Assembly (NCBI GenBank): GCA_040437565.1 | Contig: JBDOQK010000016.1 | Location: 186,001 to 250,000 of the forward strand | Direction: 5' to 3' | DNA length: 64,000 bases | Source of the DNA: Albugo candida | Lineage: Eukaryota > Oomycota > Peronosporomycetes > Albuginales | Shown here: one piece after another, positions 45,521 through 57,858 of the stretch | Position numbering within the stretch: the stretch's first letter is position 1 | Layout: each line of letters starts with the position of its first letter | The notes under the pieces: model-generated | What the model saw: only the letters and a program-made list of their open reading frames with translations | The model's database searches: none | Told to the model about the DNA's origin: nothing | Program-made: the position numbers and the translations under genes

Positions 45521-46522
45521 ATGACGAAACTTTCCTGCGCGATTGTGGGTGTTCTAGCACTAATAATTGTTGAGGAAGACTACACCGGGTTAAGCCAACG
45601 AGTACCTCCATGGGAACGGCGTGAACAGCAGTTGGAGCGCGAACCTCGTCCAATCGAAGACCAATTTACGCATGAAGTTGGGCCTCCAGAGCAGTTCGGA
45701 GGTGGTGGCGGTGCTGGTGGCGGTGGCGGCGGTTTTGGAGGTGGTGGTGGTGCAGGGGGATTTGGAGGAGGAAATAACTTTGGTGGAAGTGGTAACCTTG
45801 GAGGATTTGGTGGCGGCGGTGGTCTAGGGGGAGCAGGCGGTTTTGGCAACGGAGGAGGTGCTGCAGGAGGCTTTGGAGGAGGAGGCGGTGTAGGAGGCGG
45901 TAATTTTGGTGGGGGGGATGGTGGGTTTGGTGGGGGCCTGGGAGGGGGAGGGTTCGGAGGGGGAGGTGGTGGAGGAGATGGTGGATTTGGTGCAGGCCTG
46001 GGAGGAGGAGGGTTCGGAGGGGGAGGAGATGGTGGGTTTGGTGGGGGCCTGGGACGAGGAGGGTTCGGAGGGGGAGGTGGTGGAGGAGATGGTGGAGGAT
46101 TCGGAGGTGCTGGAGGTGGAGGATTCGATGGGGCCGGTGGTTTTGGAGGAGGAGGGGGTGGTGGATTCGGTGGTGGTGGATTCGGTGGTGGCGGTGCGGC
46201 AGGAGGAGGTGATTTTGGTGGCGGTGGATTTGGAGGAAATGATTTCAATGGAGGAGGCCTTGGAGATGGTGGATTTGGCGGAAATGACTTTGGTGGAAGA
46301 GGAGGAGGTGGTGGCGGATTTGGCAACTTTGGAGGACGGGGAGGAGGCGGTGGTGCTGATTTTGGTGGAGCAGGAGGCTTTGATGGCGGTGATGGGTTTG
46401 GAAATGGTGGAGCAAATGATTTCGGAAACGGCGGTATGAATGATTTTGACGGCTCGATACCAAGGATTCCTCTTTCAACGCCGGCTGGTCAATTCGTTCT
46501 CCCTATCGACGACAACGCTTAG
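45521..46522 (+). CDS. Glycine-rich low-complexity protein, possibly secreted
   Basis: 333-aa frame from the ATG at 45521. Residues 1-16 (MTKLSCAIVGVLALII) form a hydrophobic N-terminus that could be a signal peptide, though no good cleavage site follows. Residues 17-65 are charged and Pro-containing (RVPPWERREQQLEREPRP). The rest, to about 310, is dominated by GGFGGGG-type repeats with Asp, Asn and Phe spacers, ending in a non-repetitive tail (SIPRIPLSTPAGQFVLPID). Such glycine-rich proteins in other organisms serve as wall or matrix structural proteins; that function is only inferred. The antisense strand is open for 248 codons of mostly Pro, a by-product of the repeat. Confidence 0.7.
   Translation: MTKLSCAIVGVLALIIVEEDYTGLSQRVPPWERREQQLEREPRPIEDQFTHEVGPPEQFGGGGGAGGGGGGFGGGGGAGGFGGGNNFGGSGNLGGFGGGGGLGGAGGFGNGGGAAGGFGGGGGVGGGNFGGGDGGFGGGLGGGGFGGGGGGGDGGFGAGLGGGGFGGGGDGGFGGGLGRGGFGGGGGGGDGGGFGGAGGGGFDGAGGFGGGGGGGFGGGGFGGGGAAGGGDFGGGGFGGNDFNGGGLGDGGFGGNDFGGRGGGGGGFGNFGGRGGGGGADFGGAGGFDGGDGFGNGGANDFGNGGMNDFDGSIPRIPLSTPAGQFVLPIDDNA
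45917..46087 (+). repeat. Imperfect tandem repeat encoding GGFGxGLG units
   Basis: Three near-identical units of 51-57 nt, each encoding DGGFG(G/A)GLG(G/R)GGFGGGG followed by zero or two more Gly. The clean unit structure suggests recent expansion by slippage or unequal crossing-over. Confidence 0.75.
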
Positions 46523-47077
46523 AAGATGACTACTGTGATTATTCGAAAGTATCATCGCAGCGCTTGTTCATTTCACGCGTCGATTTGTTTTGATGTAAGC
46601 AAACCTTAGTGTAATCCTATTCTAGCCAGCATTTATTGATGCAAGTAATTCGAGGCTTCTTTTATATTATTGTTCTCGCATAAGGTTTCACGTCCTTTAT
46701 GTCCGCTTCTTTTATACTCTGCTAGACGCAAAAATAGGCCTCTAGGAACGCGACACACAAACTATCGGTGATCTGTACACGCTGGCGAGCTACCATGCTG
46801 TACGTGAGTTACTAGTTGCCACCAATTCTGACGTCACTAAGACGTATGATCTAGCGCCATTTGGTTGCCAGCTCAACGTGCAGTGCATTGTGCAGTACAA
46901 CACATGCTACAAAGTGTCTCATACAATAGGTAACTCTTGTCTTTCGAATGATTACGAGCCGATGAGTTATATTTTCATAATGAGATGGGTGGATGTAGAG
47001 GTCAGGATAAAAAACGTGGCTAGTGAGATCTCCGGTCCAAATTTAGCTGAGGTAGTGGTTCTCAATCTCAAAAAACG
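46523..47077. other. Intergenic region, no feature seen
   Basis: About 555 bp between the glycine-rich gene and the TBC gene. Only short frames with no recognisable content. Confidence 0.5.
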
Positions 47078-49197
47078 ATGGCTTTGCTCCAATTGAAATC
47101 AGCTTTTCGCCATCCGTTAAACCTGAAAGATCGGTTGGCTCGTAAACCTTCAAGCCAGGTTATAGAGGTATGTGTATTGTATTGTAATGTGACAGCGTAC
47201 TGACACTCAGACAGGTCTCCGATGAAGAGACTAGCGGAGACGATAGCGGCATCGAAGCTCAAATCCATAATCCCGAGGACTCGGAAATCAAAGAATCGTT
47301 GAGTGTAGAACAACAAGTAAACCGTGTTACCTCTGAGGACAAGTCAGAGGACAAGTCAGAGCACAAGTCGCCGAGTTCGGAAAGTACTCAGAAAGAAGAC
47401 GAAGGAGGTGACTCAAAAAATACAAATTGGGGAAACACCTTGGGAGCGATGAAAGATCGAGCTTTTTCAGCCAAATCAAACATGAAAAGTAAAGCCTCAA
47501 AACAGTAAGTAAAAGCTTTTATCGGTCCCGGTCATTTATCAACATCTTTACATCGGTATAGATTGGGCAAGTATCAGCCTCAACTCACCCGTGTCAAGAC
47601 AAGCGCCTCCGCTGGTATTTTATGATATCAACACTCTTATCCCAATATTCAGTAGGGCTAACACCTTCTGTCATGTAGCGGCTACAAAAGGGCGAGAAGC
47701 GGCTAACATCGGCAGTCTTGGCTGGTCGAGATTCAAAAACAAGCTGGCGTCCACTGGACCTGTAGCCGAAGGTCTCAATATCATATCGAAGTACCAATCT
47801 CATGACAGCATCTACATTGAAAGTATATCGACACTAAAAGGATGTACACGAATGTACGGTTGTCGATTTCTGGACGCGTACAGACTCAACGCAAAAGTAA
47901 AGGAACAAAGCGACACAAATGAAACACCTTCCAACTATGCTACACAATGTATGTCCAATTGCTATATCTTGGGTAGCATCCTGTTATTTTGTGGGGAAGT
48001 TCAAACCTTGGCAAGAGTAAATCAGGTCAATCGTTCATGTCATCAATTTATCAGCTCGGAGAAAATACTGTGGCGATTTTGTGTTCGGTATGGAACACTT
48101 TCACAATCACTGCGCGCGCCGTTTTGGGAGCATGTGGCAGGGTAAGCTGGAATTTTGTATCACGCAGTCTACAAGAGAACCTAAACTTCTATTCAACAAT
48201 AGAGTCAACGCAACTCGTGCAAAATCAGACGTTGATTTCATAACATATGTGGAGATGGCGAAATCAAAAGGCGACTGCTCTGATTTAATCGAAACTGATG
48301 TGCAACGCGCATACGGAAGTGTTGTTCCTCACAGACGTATACAGAAGGATGAAAATGAAGAAAATATTGCCGTTGAAACAGTTGATGGAATTTTACTCGG
48401 CCAATTGAGCTCAATTTTACATGCTCTTTCGAGTCGGTTTCCCGATGTTGGGTACTGTCAAGGAATGGATTATATCGCGGTCCATATACTGGATTACACG
48501 AAAAAGCATACTTCAGTAGATTCAGACGATACCGTAGACTCAAGTAAAGTCAGCTCTTCTTGTCGCACTGCAGCCACTTCAGAAGAAGTAGAACGCGCTT
48601 TCTGGTTACTCGTCTGTTTGTTCGAGCAATACGGTCTTCGACAGCTTTTCTTACCTGGACTCCAAAATTTACAATCTCAATGCTTCCAACTGAAAAGGAT
48701 AATAGAATTGACAATGCCATCGTTGGCAGAGCACTTCGAGAAGAACAAAGTCATCACCGAAATGTACATGGTGGGATGGTCTCAGACATTATTCCTGTAT
48801 TTGACCGTTCTTCCTCGTCAGAGTTTAGATAGGATTTGGGATATATTCGTATGGGAAAAGAACCCCAAAATAATTTTGCGAGCTTCGTTGGCTTTGTTGC
48901 AAATCGCAGAACCATACATTCGCGACCAGGAAACGGATGAAATCATGCAGTTTCTGAGCGGTTTCAATGGGCAATCTGAGGTTTGTTGTATATTGCCCTC
49001 TGGCCCTGTATTGTCATTGTTGTAACCTATGATCATTTTAGGAGCTACTCAAAGAGAAAGACTTATTGGAAAAAGCACTGGCGGTCAAAATCACCACTCC
49101 TGTCTTGTCCAAATTACAGCGTCAGTGGCTGAAACAAAAGCGGATTTTAGATCACAAAAAAAGCTTCCATTTCCTTTCACCTAAACAAGCCAAGTAA
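47078..49197 (+). CDS. TBC-domain RabGAP with F-box-like N-terminal region
   Basis: Predicted Rab GTPase-activating protein. Six exons join in frame to 618 aa: 47078-47167, 47215-47504, 47562-47614, 47679-48141, 48176-48980, 49042-49197. Introns 47, 57, 64, 34 and 61 nt; the 34-nt one (GTAAGC...CAAG) is needed to join the frames, with one alternative placement. The first ~150 residues are charged and Ser-rich. At about 240-290 the stretch FCGEVQTLARVNQVNRSCHQ followed by KILWRFCVRYG resembles an F-box. The TBC domain follows, with the Arg finger in IETDVQRAYG (IxxDxxR) and the Gln finger in GYCQGMDYIA (YxQ), then MYMVGWSQTLFLY and LDRIWDIFVWE. Both catalytic fingers are present, so GAP activity is plausible. 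Substrate Rab unknown. Confidence 0.88.
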
Positions 49198-49726
49198 GCA
49201 TGGGCAGTCGGATCTTCTCGAAAGCTTTTTAATCAAGTTGCTTGGTACTGAAAGAGTCAAATATGTGCTACTAACGGAATTGTATGAAGCATCCTTGACT
49301 AGTTGGTTGTAGACAAAGCCTTTTGTAATATACCATGAGTGGAGCTTACTTAAGCTTTGTATCGTATAAATACTGTGGTATGGCCTAGCTGTATGCCTTA
49401 TCATGCGAAATTACAACTCTGTAGCGGTACGGAATCCTTCGGTGCCTGCATGTGAGGTATTGCCAAGCGCTCTTGCTTGACTTTGTTTTTGACATCGTGC
49501 CAGAGCGCTACATATTTAAATTTGAACAACTTCCCCCATTTCTATCAGATTTACATGAGCCTGGCGTTTGCGCTTAGTCGATGCCTCTAATCCAGCGGTA
49601 TGGAGTGGCATCAACTGGAGAGGCGAATGCGATCATAGGGAATTCTTCTATTGACCTTACAAATTTCTTGCGGTACGTGTCAGCTTACTTATCAACGCAC
49701 TATGCAACATTGCAAAGAATATACAT
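49198..49726. other. Intergenic region between convergent genes
   Basis: About 530 bp between the 3' ends of the TBC and UPF0489 genes. Nothing recognised. Confidence 0.5.
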
Positions 49727-51272
49727 TCAATCAGTATCGATTTCGCGTATCGTCAAAAGACCAAACATATCACGCAACATTTCAAGAACACCATTTAGTA
49801 CATAGTTCAATTGATGCGGAGGAAGAAATTCATCTTGTGTCGATTTTGCTATGGTAATCAATTGAGGTCGAGCCAACGAAGCTTCTGTAAAGAGTTTCTT
49901 TAGATCTTGTATCAAGTAGTCGATCTCAAGAATGGAAGCTTCATAGTGCGGCTGATCGAGACAAGGCCCGCCATTCCAGACCATATCTCGTGTCTTCTGA
50001 TCACATCGCAATAAAAACCGATAAAAGCTCTCTAGAAGTTCTTCTGATTCTTCGCAGTAGAATGGATTTAAAGCCTGAACTTTGCCGTAAAGTATCTCTT
50101 TTGAATAACCTGTATGCTCTTTGCCGGGGGGCAATGTGCAGGCTTCCTCAACGGCCTTCATAGCTAGCTCAAACCTTACCTGTCCTTCCATTCTTGATTC
50201 TGGGGCGACTTCTTTATCATGTTCTTTGTACTTGATGTTTTTATGGAATATGCTGTACAGCATTCTAGTAGAATTAACACCGCACACTTTAACCAACTCT
50301 GTATCAGAACGAAATTCAGAATCGCACGCGGATAGTTGAGTTTCTTCCTACCCGAATAAAATGGATTCCACGTCGAGAAGTAATCCAAATCGATATCTAA
50401 AATGTATCCATTTTCCGATGAGTCGATCACCTGTCTCAATGCCTCGCGTGTGCAGCACTCAGTCTCCGACATAGCTGTAGTAAGATTGAAAAGCATGTCG
50501 ACTTCTTGGATTCTTGGTAATCTCTCGAAGGCAGTGGCTTTACGGACATGTAAATCGACATACCTATAGCTCCACATGAGCGTGTAATGAGCGTATTGAA
50601 GACGAAAAACATTACTTTATTGTCTTTGGCATCAATTCAGATTCTCTGGCAAACAATTTCTCATCTTGTAAATGCTTTTGCACTGAGGTGACTCCAAGTC
50701 GCTCTACTTGTCCGGTATCAGAACGAAGGTGACCAAGTAGATAGATTTGACTATACCCGTTTGAGAATGCCTTCCGACTGCAACGTGAAATTCCGTCATT
50801 TGGTCCATCTAAAAGAGAAATTCATTCGCCTTGCAAATACCATAAGTCTATTCGCTTACTTGATTTGACCAAGGTGACTGAATCCATAAGAATCGACTTA
50901 CATGACCTGCATAAATCAGAGGCCATATAAATTCGGCTATTCCTAATCACCCCATCAGTCAGAATCACATAACGTATACGACGACTGATAACCAGAGATA
51001 GAAGAATCTAATGCCTCATATAGCTCGTCAGGTCGGTAGATAATACGACTCGGATCTTTATCTCGAATAAATGATAGATCAGGATGAGCGTCAATGTGCA
51101 CGAATCCGAGTTTATCAAATGATAAACGATGTTGCCGAATCGCCTTTGAGCATTCATAGAGTGAATAACATCCGAGCTCATAAAGCGAATAGAAGGGAGG
51201 CACCAGATGAATTTCAGGCAGTATATGGTGATGGTCATCCACAATGATAACTACACAAGCTGACGAGACCAT
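49727..51272 (-). CDS. UPF0489 family protein (C5orf22-like)
   Basis: Homologue of human C5orf22, UPF0489 family, function not established; the fold is thought to be related to arginase-like hydrolases because of conserved Asp/His motifs. Exons on the minus strand: 51272-50993, 50942-50860, then an exon ending 50616, 50569-50352, 50298-49727. Introns of 50, 46 and 53 nt are clear. The boundary after 50860 is uncertain: an acceptor about 89 nt downstream keeps both frame and alignment. Diagnostic motifs: [83 protein letters not shown]. All expected Asp/His positions (VDDH, HIDAHPD, DIDLDYF) are kept, suggesting a working active site. Confidence 0.87.
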
Positions 51273-51999
51273 GGAGACCGAGAAACGTGCAATAAAGCCC
51301 CTCTTGGCTGCAAAAATTCCTCAAATTCTATAAACGGTAATATTTTCGGCAAAGTTTCTTCCCTGTTATTGGTGGATGCTTGAAATGCATGGCTTCTACA
51401 AGTTGATTTGACAAACAATGACTCAATCTTAAGCGAGCTTAATTATAGGGAAGCACTGCGACACATTGCTCCATGTAGTTGCAATGCGAAGTATATATAA
51501 AAGGTTCTCAAGTGCATTGTTTATTGAGTAGACTAATAGACGTGATCTCATGTCAACTGCTTACACTACCAAGCTCCCCGCGCCCTGACGTATATTCTGT
51601 CTATAGTAATCACTTTCTTGAGATATACAGACATCCGATGAGAAATGTTAAAACTCACACCCTTAGCCAGGAAAGCTTGCAGTGTCACTTTCAATTAGAT
51701 CTTCGCTTCGTAATTTATACTTTTGTTCATCCACCTTACATTATAAATTCCGCTCCTAATTCCGAACGTCATTATACACCATCCGTTAGATAGCACAACA
51801 AACGCCCAATCTCATCATGAACCACACAGCAAGACCTATTTGCGTAGACTATGCATGTAAAGCTACAGCTGCTTTTTTCGTCCGTGAACGACAAGCACAG
51901 TCGTTCAGAGATTATCGTGCTCGTCCTTATTTGAGGTGGTTGAGGCCACACTAGGACACAAGCAGTGGTCATCCTCGAAGATTAGAACGTGAATATACG
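51273..51999. other. Intergenic region, divergent promoters
   Basis: About 725 bp between the UPF0489 and CRNKL1 starts. No gene or motif recognised. Confidence 0.5.
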
Positions 52000-54218
52000 A
52001 TGAAGAGAAGCATTATAAAAAATCGCGCTCCCGCACCGATTCAAATTACTGCTGAACAGATCCTCAGGGAAGCACAAGATCGAAAGGAGAATGTTTCGAG
52101 AGCACCACGCAGAAATATCGCTGATAAAGACGAGCTCATCGAGTATCGTATGACCCAAAGAAAGCAATTCGAAGATACACTTCGTCGACAACGACAGCAC
52201 ATTGGAACCTGGATCAAATATGCAAACTGGGAAGAACAGCAACACGAGTTTGAGAGAGCTCGATCCATCTTTGAGCGAGCGTTAGATGTTGATTACCGAA
52301 ATTCGAGCATTTGGCTCAAATATGCCGAGATGGAGATGAGGTATCAGTTTATCAATCATGCACGTAATGTTTGGGATCGAGCTGTTACATTGCTTCCAAG
52401 AGTGGCTCAATTCTGGTACAAATACGCTTTCATGGAAGAGATGGTCGGAAATCTACCGGCTGCTCGTCGTATATTTGAGCGCTGGATGGAATGGCAACCT
52501 GAAGATCAGGCATGGTACTCTTATATCAAATTTGAGATGCGTGCAGAAGAGATTCCACGTGCCCGTGCACTGTATGAACGATATATATCATCTCACAAAA
52601 GTGAAAGAGCTTACCTAAAATTCGCAAACTGGGAGGAAAAGCAACAGCATCAAATTGTATTGGCCAGATGTATTTATGAACGAGCTATGGAAGAATTACG
52701 TCCCGATGAGCGAACGCAACTATTTTACACAGGATTTGCATCCTTCGAGGAGCGTTGTCAAGAGTTCGATCGTGCCAGAGCCATTTATCAATATGCATTA
52801 GATCAACTTGATCGAGAAGATGCAGAAAATCTTTACCATGCATTTATACAATTCGAGAAAAAGCATGGAGATAAGAAACGCATTGAAGATGTTGTAGTCG
52901 CAAAACGGCGCGTTCATTATGAAAAGCAAGTCACAGTCAATGAGTTTGATTACGATGCTTGGATAGACTACATGAAATTGGAAGAAACACAGGTCATTGA
53001 ATGTCATGACAATCAAAGAGAGGATAAGATTAATCGGGTCCGGGAAATATACGAACGTGCGATCGCCAATGTGCCACCAATGCAAGAGAAAAAGTATTGG
53101 CGACGGTATGTTTATTTGTGGATCAAATACGCCATTTTCGAAGAGTTGATTGTACGCAAAGTGAAATACGATAATCTGTCGTTCGAGACAGCGAACGATA
53201 GCGACGAAGATCGTGTAAAGCAGGTCTATACGACTTGCCTCGCCTTGATCCCTCATGACGTTTTCACATTCGCTAAAATATGGATCATGTATGCAAAATA
53301 TCTAGTCCGACTTCGTGATGTTCAAGGCGCACGCAAAGTTCTGGGGCAGAGTTTGGGAAAGTGTCCCAAGAAAAAGCTTTTCACCAGCTACATCGAATTG
53401 GAATTGATGATGGGCGAAATTGAACGATGTCGTACATTATACGAAAAGTTTTTACTTTTTGACGCTTCTGACTGTGAAACCTGGCAAAAGTTTGCCACGT
53501 TGGAACAACAAATGGGTGAGAGTGAACGTGCGAGAGGAATATACGAGCTAGCTATACAGCAACCGGTTCTCGATATGCCTGAAATGATATGGAAGGCTTA
53601 CATCGACTTCGAAATACTCAATCAAGAGATTGAGAAGGCACGACTGTTATATGAACGGCTATTGGAAAGAACAAAACATGTCAAAGTTTGGATCAGTTTT
53701 GCTCAATTTGAGTTCTCACAAAGCAAAATGGTAAGTACTGACCTCAATGCAAGTCCATCTACAAGTCTTGGAGCAGCTAGGGAGGTTTTTGAGAGAGCTA
53801 TTCGGCATCTCAAAGAGCAGCAGCAATTATGTTTGGAAGAAGAAGCAAACGTGTCTAATTCCTTATCGTATGAGAAGAAAGCCGAACGAGCGCTTTGCCT
53901 CGAAACCTGGTTAGAAATGGAGCAGACTGTATCAACAAAAGATGTCACGCAGATCCAAAAATTGATTAAGATGCAGCCTCAAAAGGTGACCAAACAAAGA
54001 ATGGCATACGCGGAGGATGGGGTGCGTTATAGCAGAATGTGCTTTGTATCTATTCTAATGCTTCTTCATTTGCATAGACCGAATTGGGCTTGGAAGATTA
54101 TACGGATTACGTATTCGCGGACGACGAAAAAGCACAAAATCATATGAAACTCCTCCTTGCAGCGCAAAAGTGGAAGAAAACAAAGCTTGCGGAGAGTGAT
54201 GATCAGCAGGATACTTAG
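52000..54218 (+). CDS. CRNKL1: Crooked-neck-like pre-mRNA splicing factor (CRNKL1/CLF1/SYF3)
   Basis: HAT-repeat component of the NineTeen/Prp19-associated spliceosome complex. Two exons, 52000-54021 and 54078-54218, with a 56-nt intron (GGG|GTGCGT...GCATAG), give 720 aa. The N-terminus [20 protein letters not shown] is diagnostic of the family. About 15 HAT repeats follow with the pattern W..YA..E......AR.(I/V)(F/Y)ERA, such as [20 protein letters not shown] and [20 protein letters not shown]. The last exon supplies the acidic [11 protein letters not shown] and basic end (AAQKWKKTK) expected for CRNKL1. Given the many very short introns here, core splicing factors matter biologically, but nothing odd is seen in this one. 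Confidence 0.95.
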
Positions 54219-54585
54219 GTGGTAGAAAATTATGCAATTGTATTCACTCGCATAATATTGCGCTGTCTAAGTTATAAAGATTTGTCAATCGGCAGATGAA
54301 GCAAAATGATCACGGGATTTATTTATCCTTTCAGCAATGACTTTTTTGGCCAAGTTCGGCTGGTCGTTTTTTTGGTTTGCCGACTTCCNNNNNNNNNNNN
54401 NNNNNNNNNNNNNNNNNNNNNNNNNNNNNNNNNNNNNNNNNNNNNNNNNNNNNNNNNNNNNNNNNNNNNNNNNNNNNNNNNNNNNNNNACTTCCTACAAT
54501 GGAGCATGAATATGTAAATTATTAATAGAGAGGGACTACTTCAGATGAATAATAAAACCACCGCCAAAATCCGTCGATTTTCACA
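54219..54585. other. Intergenic region with an assembly gap
   Basis: Ns fill 54389-54488. Only a 6-base match (ACTTCC) connects the two sides, too short to call an overlap. No gene seen. Confidence 0.6.
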
Positions 54586-56729
54586 ATGAAAAGCTCCTGC
54601 AATAGAGCGAAGCGTGCTCATCGCTTTCGCCTTCTCTTGCAGGATGATGTCATAATCATACAACGAGCCAGCTTTTCGGAATGTCTGGCAATTCCTCGGG
54701 CAGCTATATCGTCGGTGGAAGGTTCCTCGTCGACTGCAGATGAGCCTATTCGTTCGTCGTTGAATATCGCGGTAGAGGATATCAAGACCTTCTCACCTCT
54801 GCATGGCCGTATTCTTGGTTTCGATGCTATATACGGAATTTTTTGGCTGCTGCGCGGACCTTATTTAGCGCTGGTTTCCGAATCTAAAGTCATCTCGAAC
54901 AATGAGATCCACAAGGAGATTCGTCAAGTGATGAAGCTGGAGTTACTGCTCATTGCCGCATATCAAAATGAAGCTCCACTTACTCCTGAAAAAGAACTTG
55001 ATGAGTCACGTTATCTCGAAATGTTGACGACTAATATCGATAAACTACAATTGCATTTTTCATTTGAATCGGACCTCACTCACTCCTTACAGCGTACGTT
55101 GATTATCGGGACAACATGAAACATGACAGAATGTTAAATTCCTTGCAGGAATTTCTGAGCTTATGCCGCCTACGTCTCCTGTCTCGCAAGATGACAACTA
55201 TGCAGCTATCGCGGAACGAGCCGACCGTCGGTTTTGCTGGAATTACGTTCATTGTGCTCCTTTCTTTGGTACAGATGCATCGTTTGAACTCTATATTTTA
55301 TCTGAGTGGGCTATCTCTTTGTTTTGGTGCAGAAAGAAAACTCTACAAGTGGATAACACCAATGATGCAAGGATTCATTGAAGTTACAGAGTCTATACGT
55401 GTGAATGGTACAACCTTTAAAATGATATTCATTTCTCGACGATCCTGTCGCCGTCCAGGGACTCGTTTCACGATGCGAGGAATCGATGGGGAGGGGAATG
55501 TGGCAAATTTTGTTGAGACGGAACAGATTTGCATCTTCCAAGATGGTCGTCGGACCTCGTTTTTGCAAATTCGTGGATCGCTTCCATTCCACTGGTCTTC
55601 ACCAGTGAATATGAAATACGTTCCTCCAGTGTATCAACGCAATAAAATTGAAAAAGATGTGGAGGCATTTCGAAAACACGCATATGAACTTATGCAGCTG
55701 TACGGCCGGGTCATTCTGATTAATCTGATCGATAAAAGGCGGCATGAGCTACAACTGGGTAATACTCTGACTAAAGTGATTGGCGCCGCAGCGAATCAAG
55801 ACTCTCATATTCTCGCAAATATTCGACTCGTCTGGTTTGACTTTCATCAAGAATGCCGTAAAATGCGATATCAGAATCTTGTGAGACTCATACAACTTGT
55901 CGATGATGATTTTCGCAATTATGGGTACGTAAAGTCCACTTGAAAGCTCTTACAGCGTTTTATGAGATGTCTGCTCTAGATTTTTTTGTCGAGATGCTGA
56001 CGGTACGGTTGCACAGACGCAGTCTGGAGTGGTCCGTACAAACTGCATGGATAACTTGGATCGAACGAACGTTGTTCAGGTACCTCATCTCTACCATTTT
56101 ATTGTCACTATGCATTCAAGAACCATGCTTCTTGCTAGTCGCTTTTTGGCCGTCGAAGTCTTCTGATACAACTGAATGAGATGGATGCATTACAAGGCGA
56201 TGTCCTCAATACAGTATTTTATGATTTTGAGAATGTTTTCAAACATGTGTGGGGTAATCATGCAGACGCAATCAGCCGAATGTATGCGGGGACAGGTGCT
56301 CTCAAGACAGATTTTACTCGCACGGGGAGACGGACAAAGCTTGGTGTCTTTATGGATGCGTATAACTCTTTTCTGCGATACATACTGAACAATTTTATGG
56401 ATGGTTATCGTCAGGATGTACTGGACTTGCTTTTGGGGAAGTATGTGGTCTCCAGGCACGCGCCATCACCGTTTACTTCATCACAAGAAACAGTTGAATC
56501 AGTTTTGAAAAAAGTTCTAGGCCTGACAGGAGTAATGCTCGGTTACGAAATAATGACTAGCTCAGCAGCCTTGTTTGAACATCTCGGAAGAGCTATAATG
56601 TGGACCGCACTCATCTGCTTCATCTATCTGTTTATTTTGATGAAAAAAGGTCACACGTATGGGGAGCGCTTAGTTCGCTTGCCACGATTCCGTCCAAGGG
56701 ATGGGTGTACGACTCAATGGAAGGATTAG
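54586..56729 (+). CDS. SAC1: SAC1-type phosphoinositide phosphatase
   Basis: ER/Golgi membrane phosphatase that mainly dephosphorylates PI4P. Five exons join in frame to 636 aa: 54586-55093, 55149-55268, 55333-55924, 55980-56079, 56139-56729; introns 55, 64, 55, 59 nt. N-terminal SAC motif FDAIYGIFWLLRGPYLALV; then DRRFCWN, FISRRSCRRPGTRF, RGIDGEGNVANFVETEQI, RGSLPFHWSS. The catalytic CX5R(T) motif is intact in exon 4 as NCMDNLDRTNVVQ. YAGTGALKTDFTRTGRR follows. Two C-terminal hydrophobic segments (about TALICFIYLFILM and the helix before it) fit the known membrane anchor. All features of an active SAC1 are present. Confidence 0.95.
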
Positions 56730-56848
56730 TACCTCGTGTAATTTCATAAGAAAATAATAAATTAGTTATACAGCTTCAAAATTGAAGGAAAGAAATGAAC
56801 GAAGCTTGTGATAAACTGCTCGTATCTCTCTATCCCAAATACTCTGTA

Positions 56849-57858
56849 TCATAAACTCTTGAGCATAAAGTTTGGATCCCGATGGTACTTTGCTTCAAAA
56901 CGCTCCATCCATCGATCAAAAAGATTAGTTGGTATAATCATTTGCGATTGGTTGGTGCCGTTGGAAAAGGAAGTCATATAATTGAATAAATCCATGGCTA
57001 TTTTGAGTGCAAACGTCTTGCGCTCTTCATATCCACTGGTCTCGATCCCAAGATTCTTTACACTGTCAAGTGACTCAATAGATATGCCAAGCTGTAGCAA
57101 CGGCTGACCTTCGATGTCCGGTTGTGTAGTCCACCCTGTACGAAGAATTGCACTCGGTTTCTCTTGGAAGACCGTTCCAAGAAGTTGCCAGTTTTGTAAC
57201 GCAGGGACTGCGTAATAAAGAACCGCTATGATCGTGACATTTTCTTAAGATTATGTATCTCATATGTCCGAGCAGAACGTACCCCCAAATCCAGGCGGAA
57301 CTGGTGAATTTGGAAGCAAAAAGAAGGCAACGTCAGTAACCTGTCCAGGATCTGGAATCTCAGTAACATAGCGAGCTGGTCCAATCTCTCTGCACGAATA
57401 GGATCATGAGAAATTTTACGAAATTGTTTCGACACTAATACATGCCTGAAAGCGGTAAGAANNNNNNNNNNNNNNNNNNNNNNNNNNNNNNNNNNNNNNN
57501 NNNNNNNNNNNNNNNNNNNNNNNNNNNNNNNNNNNNNNNNNNNNNNNNNNNNNNNNNNNNNCTGCGTAATAAAGAACCGCTATGATCGTGACATTTTCTT
57601 AAGATTATGTATCTCATATGTCCGAGCAGAACGTACCCCCAAATCCAGGCGGAACTGGTGAATTTGGAAGCAAAAAGAAGGCAACGTCAGTAACCTGTCC
57701 AGGATCTGGAATCTCAGTAACATAGCGAGCTGGTCCAATCTCTCTGCACGAATAGGATCATGAGAAATTTTACGAAATTGTTTCGACACTAATACATGCC
57801 TGAAAGCGGTAAGAATTGGGCGACCAGCAATGACCAAACCGAATTCTCCAATATTCAT
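56849..57858 (-). CDS. HIKESHI: Hikeshi-like Hsp70 nuclear import carrier
   Basis: Homologue of Hikeshi/OPI10, which carries Hsp70 into the nucleus under heat stress. Three exons: 57858-57788, 57743-57637, then 57225 (first overlap copy; equals 57579 in the second) to 56849. Collapsed they join in frame to 184 aa (human 197). Introns 44 and 57 nt. Alignable blocks: GLVIAGRPILTAF at the N-terminus, VTDVAFFLLPNSPVPPGFGA (FxLP..PxPxGxG), QNWQLLGTVFQEKPSAILR, LQLGISIESLD, and a C-terminal amphipathic block ending FDRWMERFEAKYHRDPNFM. The gap at 57462-57561 lies inside the gene. Confidence 0.92.
57208..57815. repeat. Assembly gap with duplicated flank inside Hikeshi gene
   Basis: Ns fill 57462-57561. 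Bases 57208-57461 (254 bp) reappear as 57562-57815. Confidence 0.93.

Noticed and set aside
45580-46326. 248-codon minus-strand ORF rich in proline
   Set aside because: It is the antisense of the GGN repeats (GGN read backward gives NCC, mainly proline). It has no features of its own.
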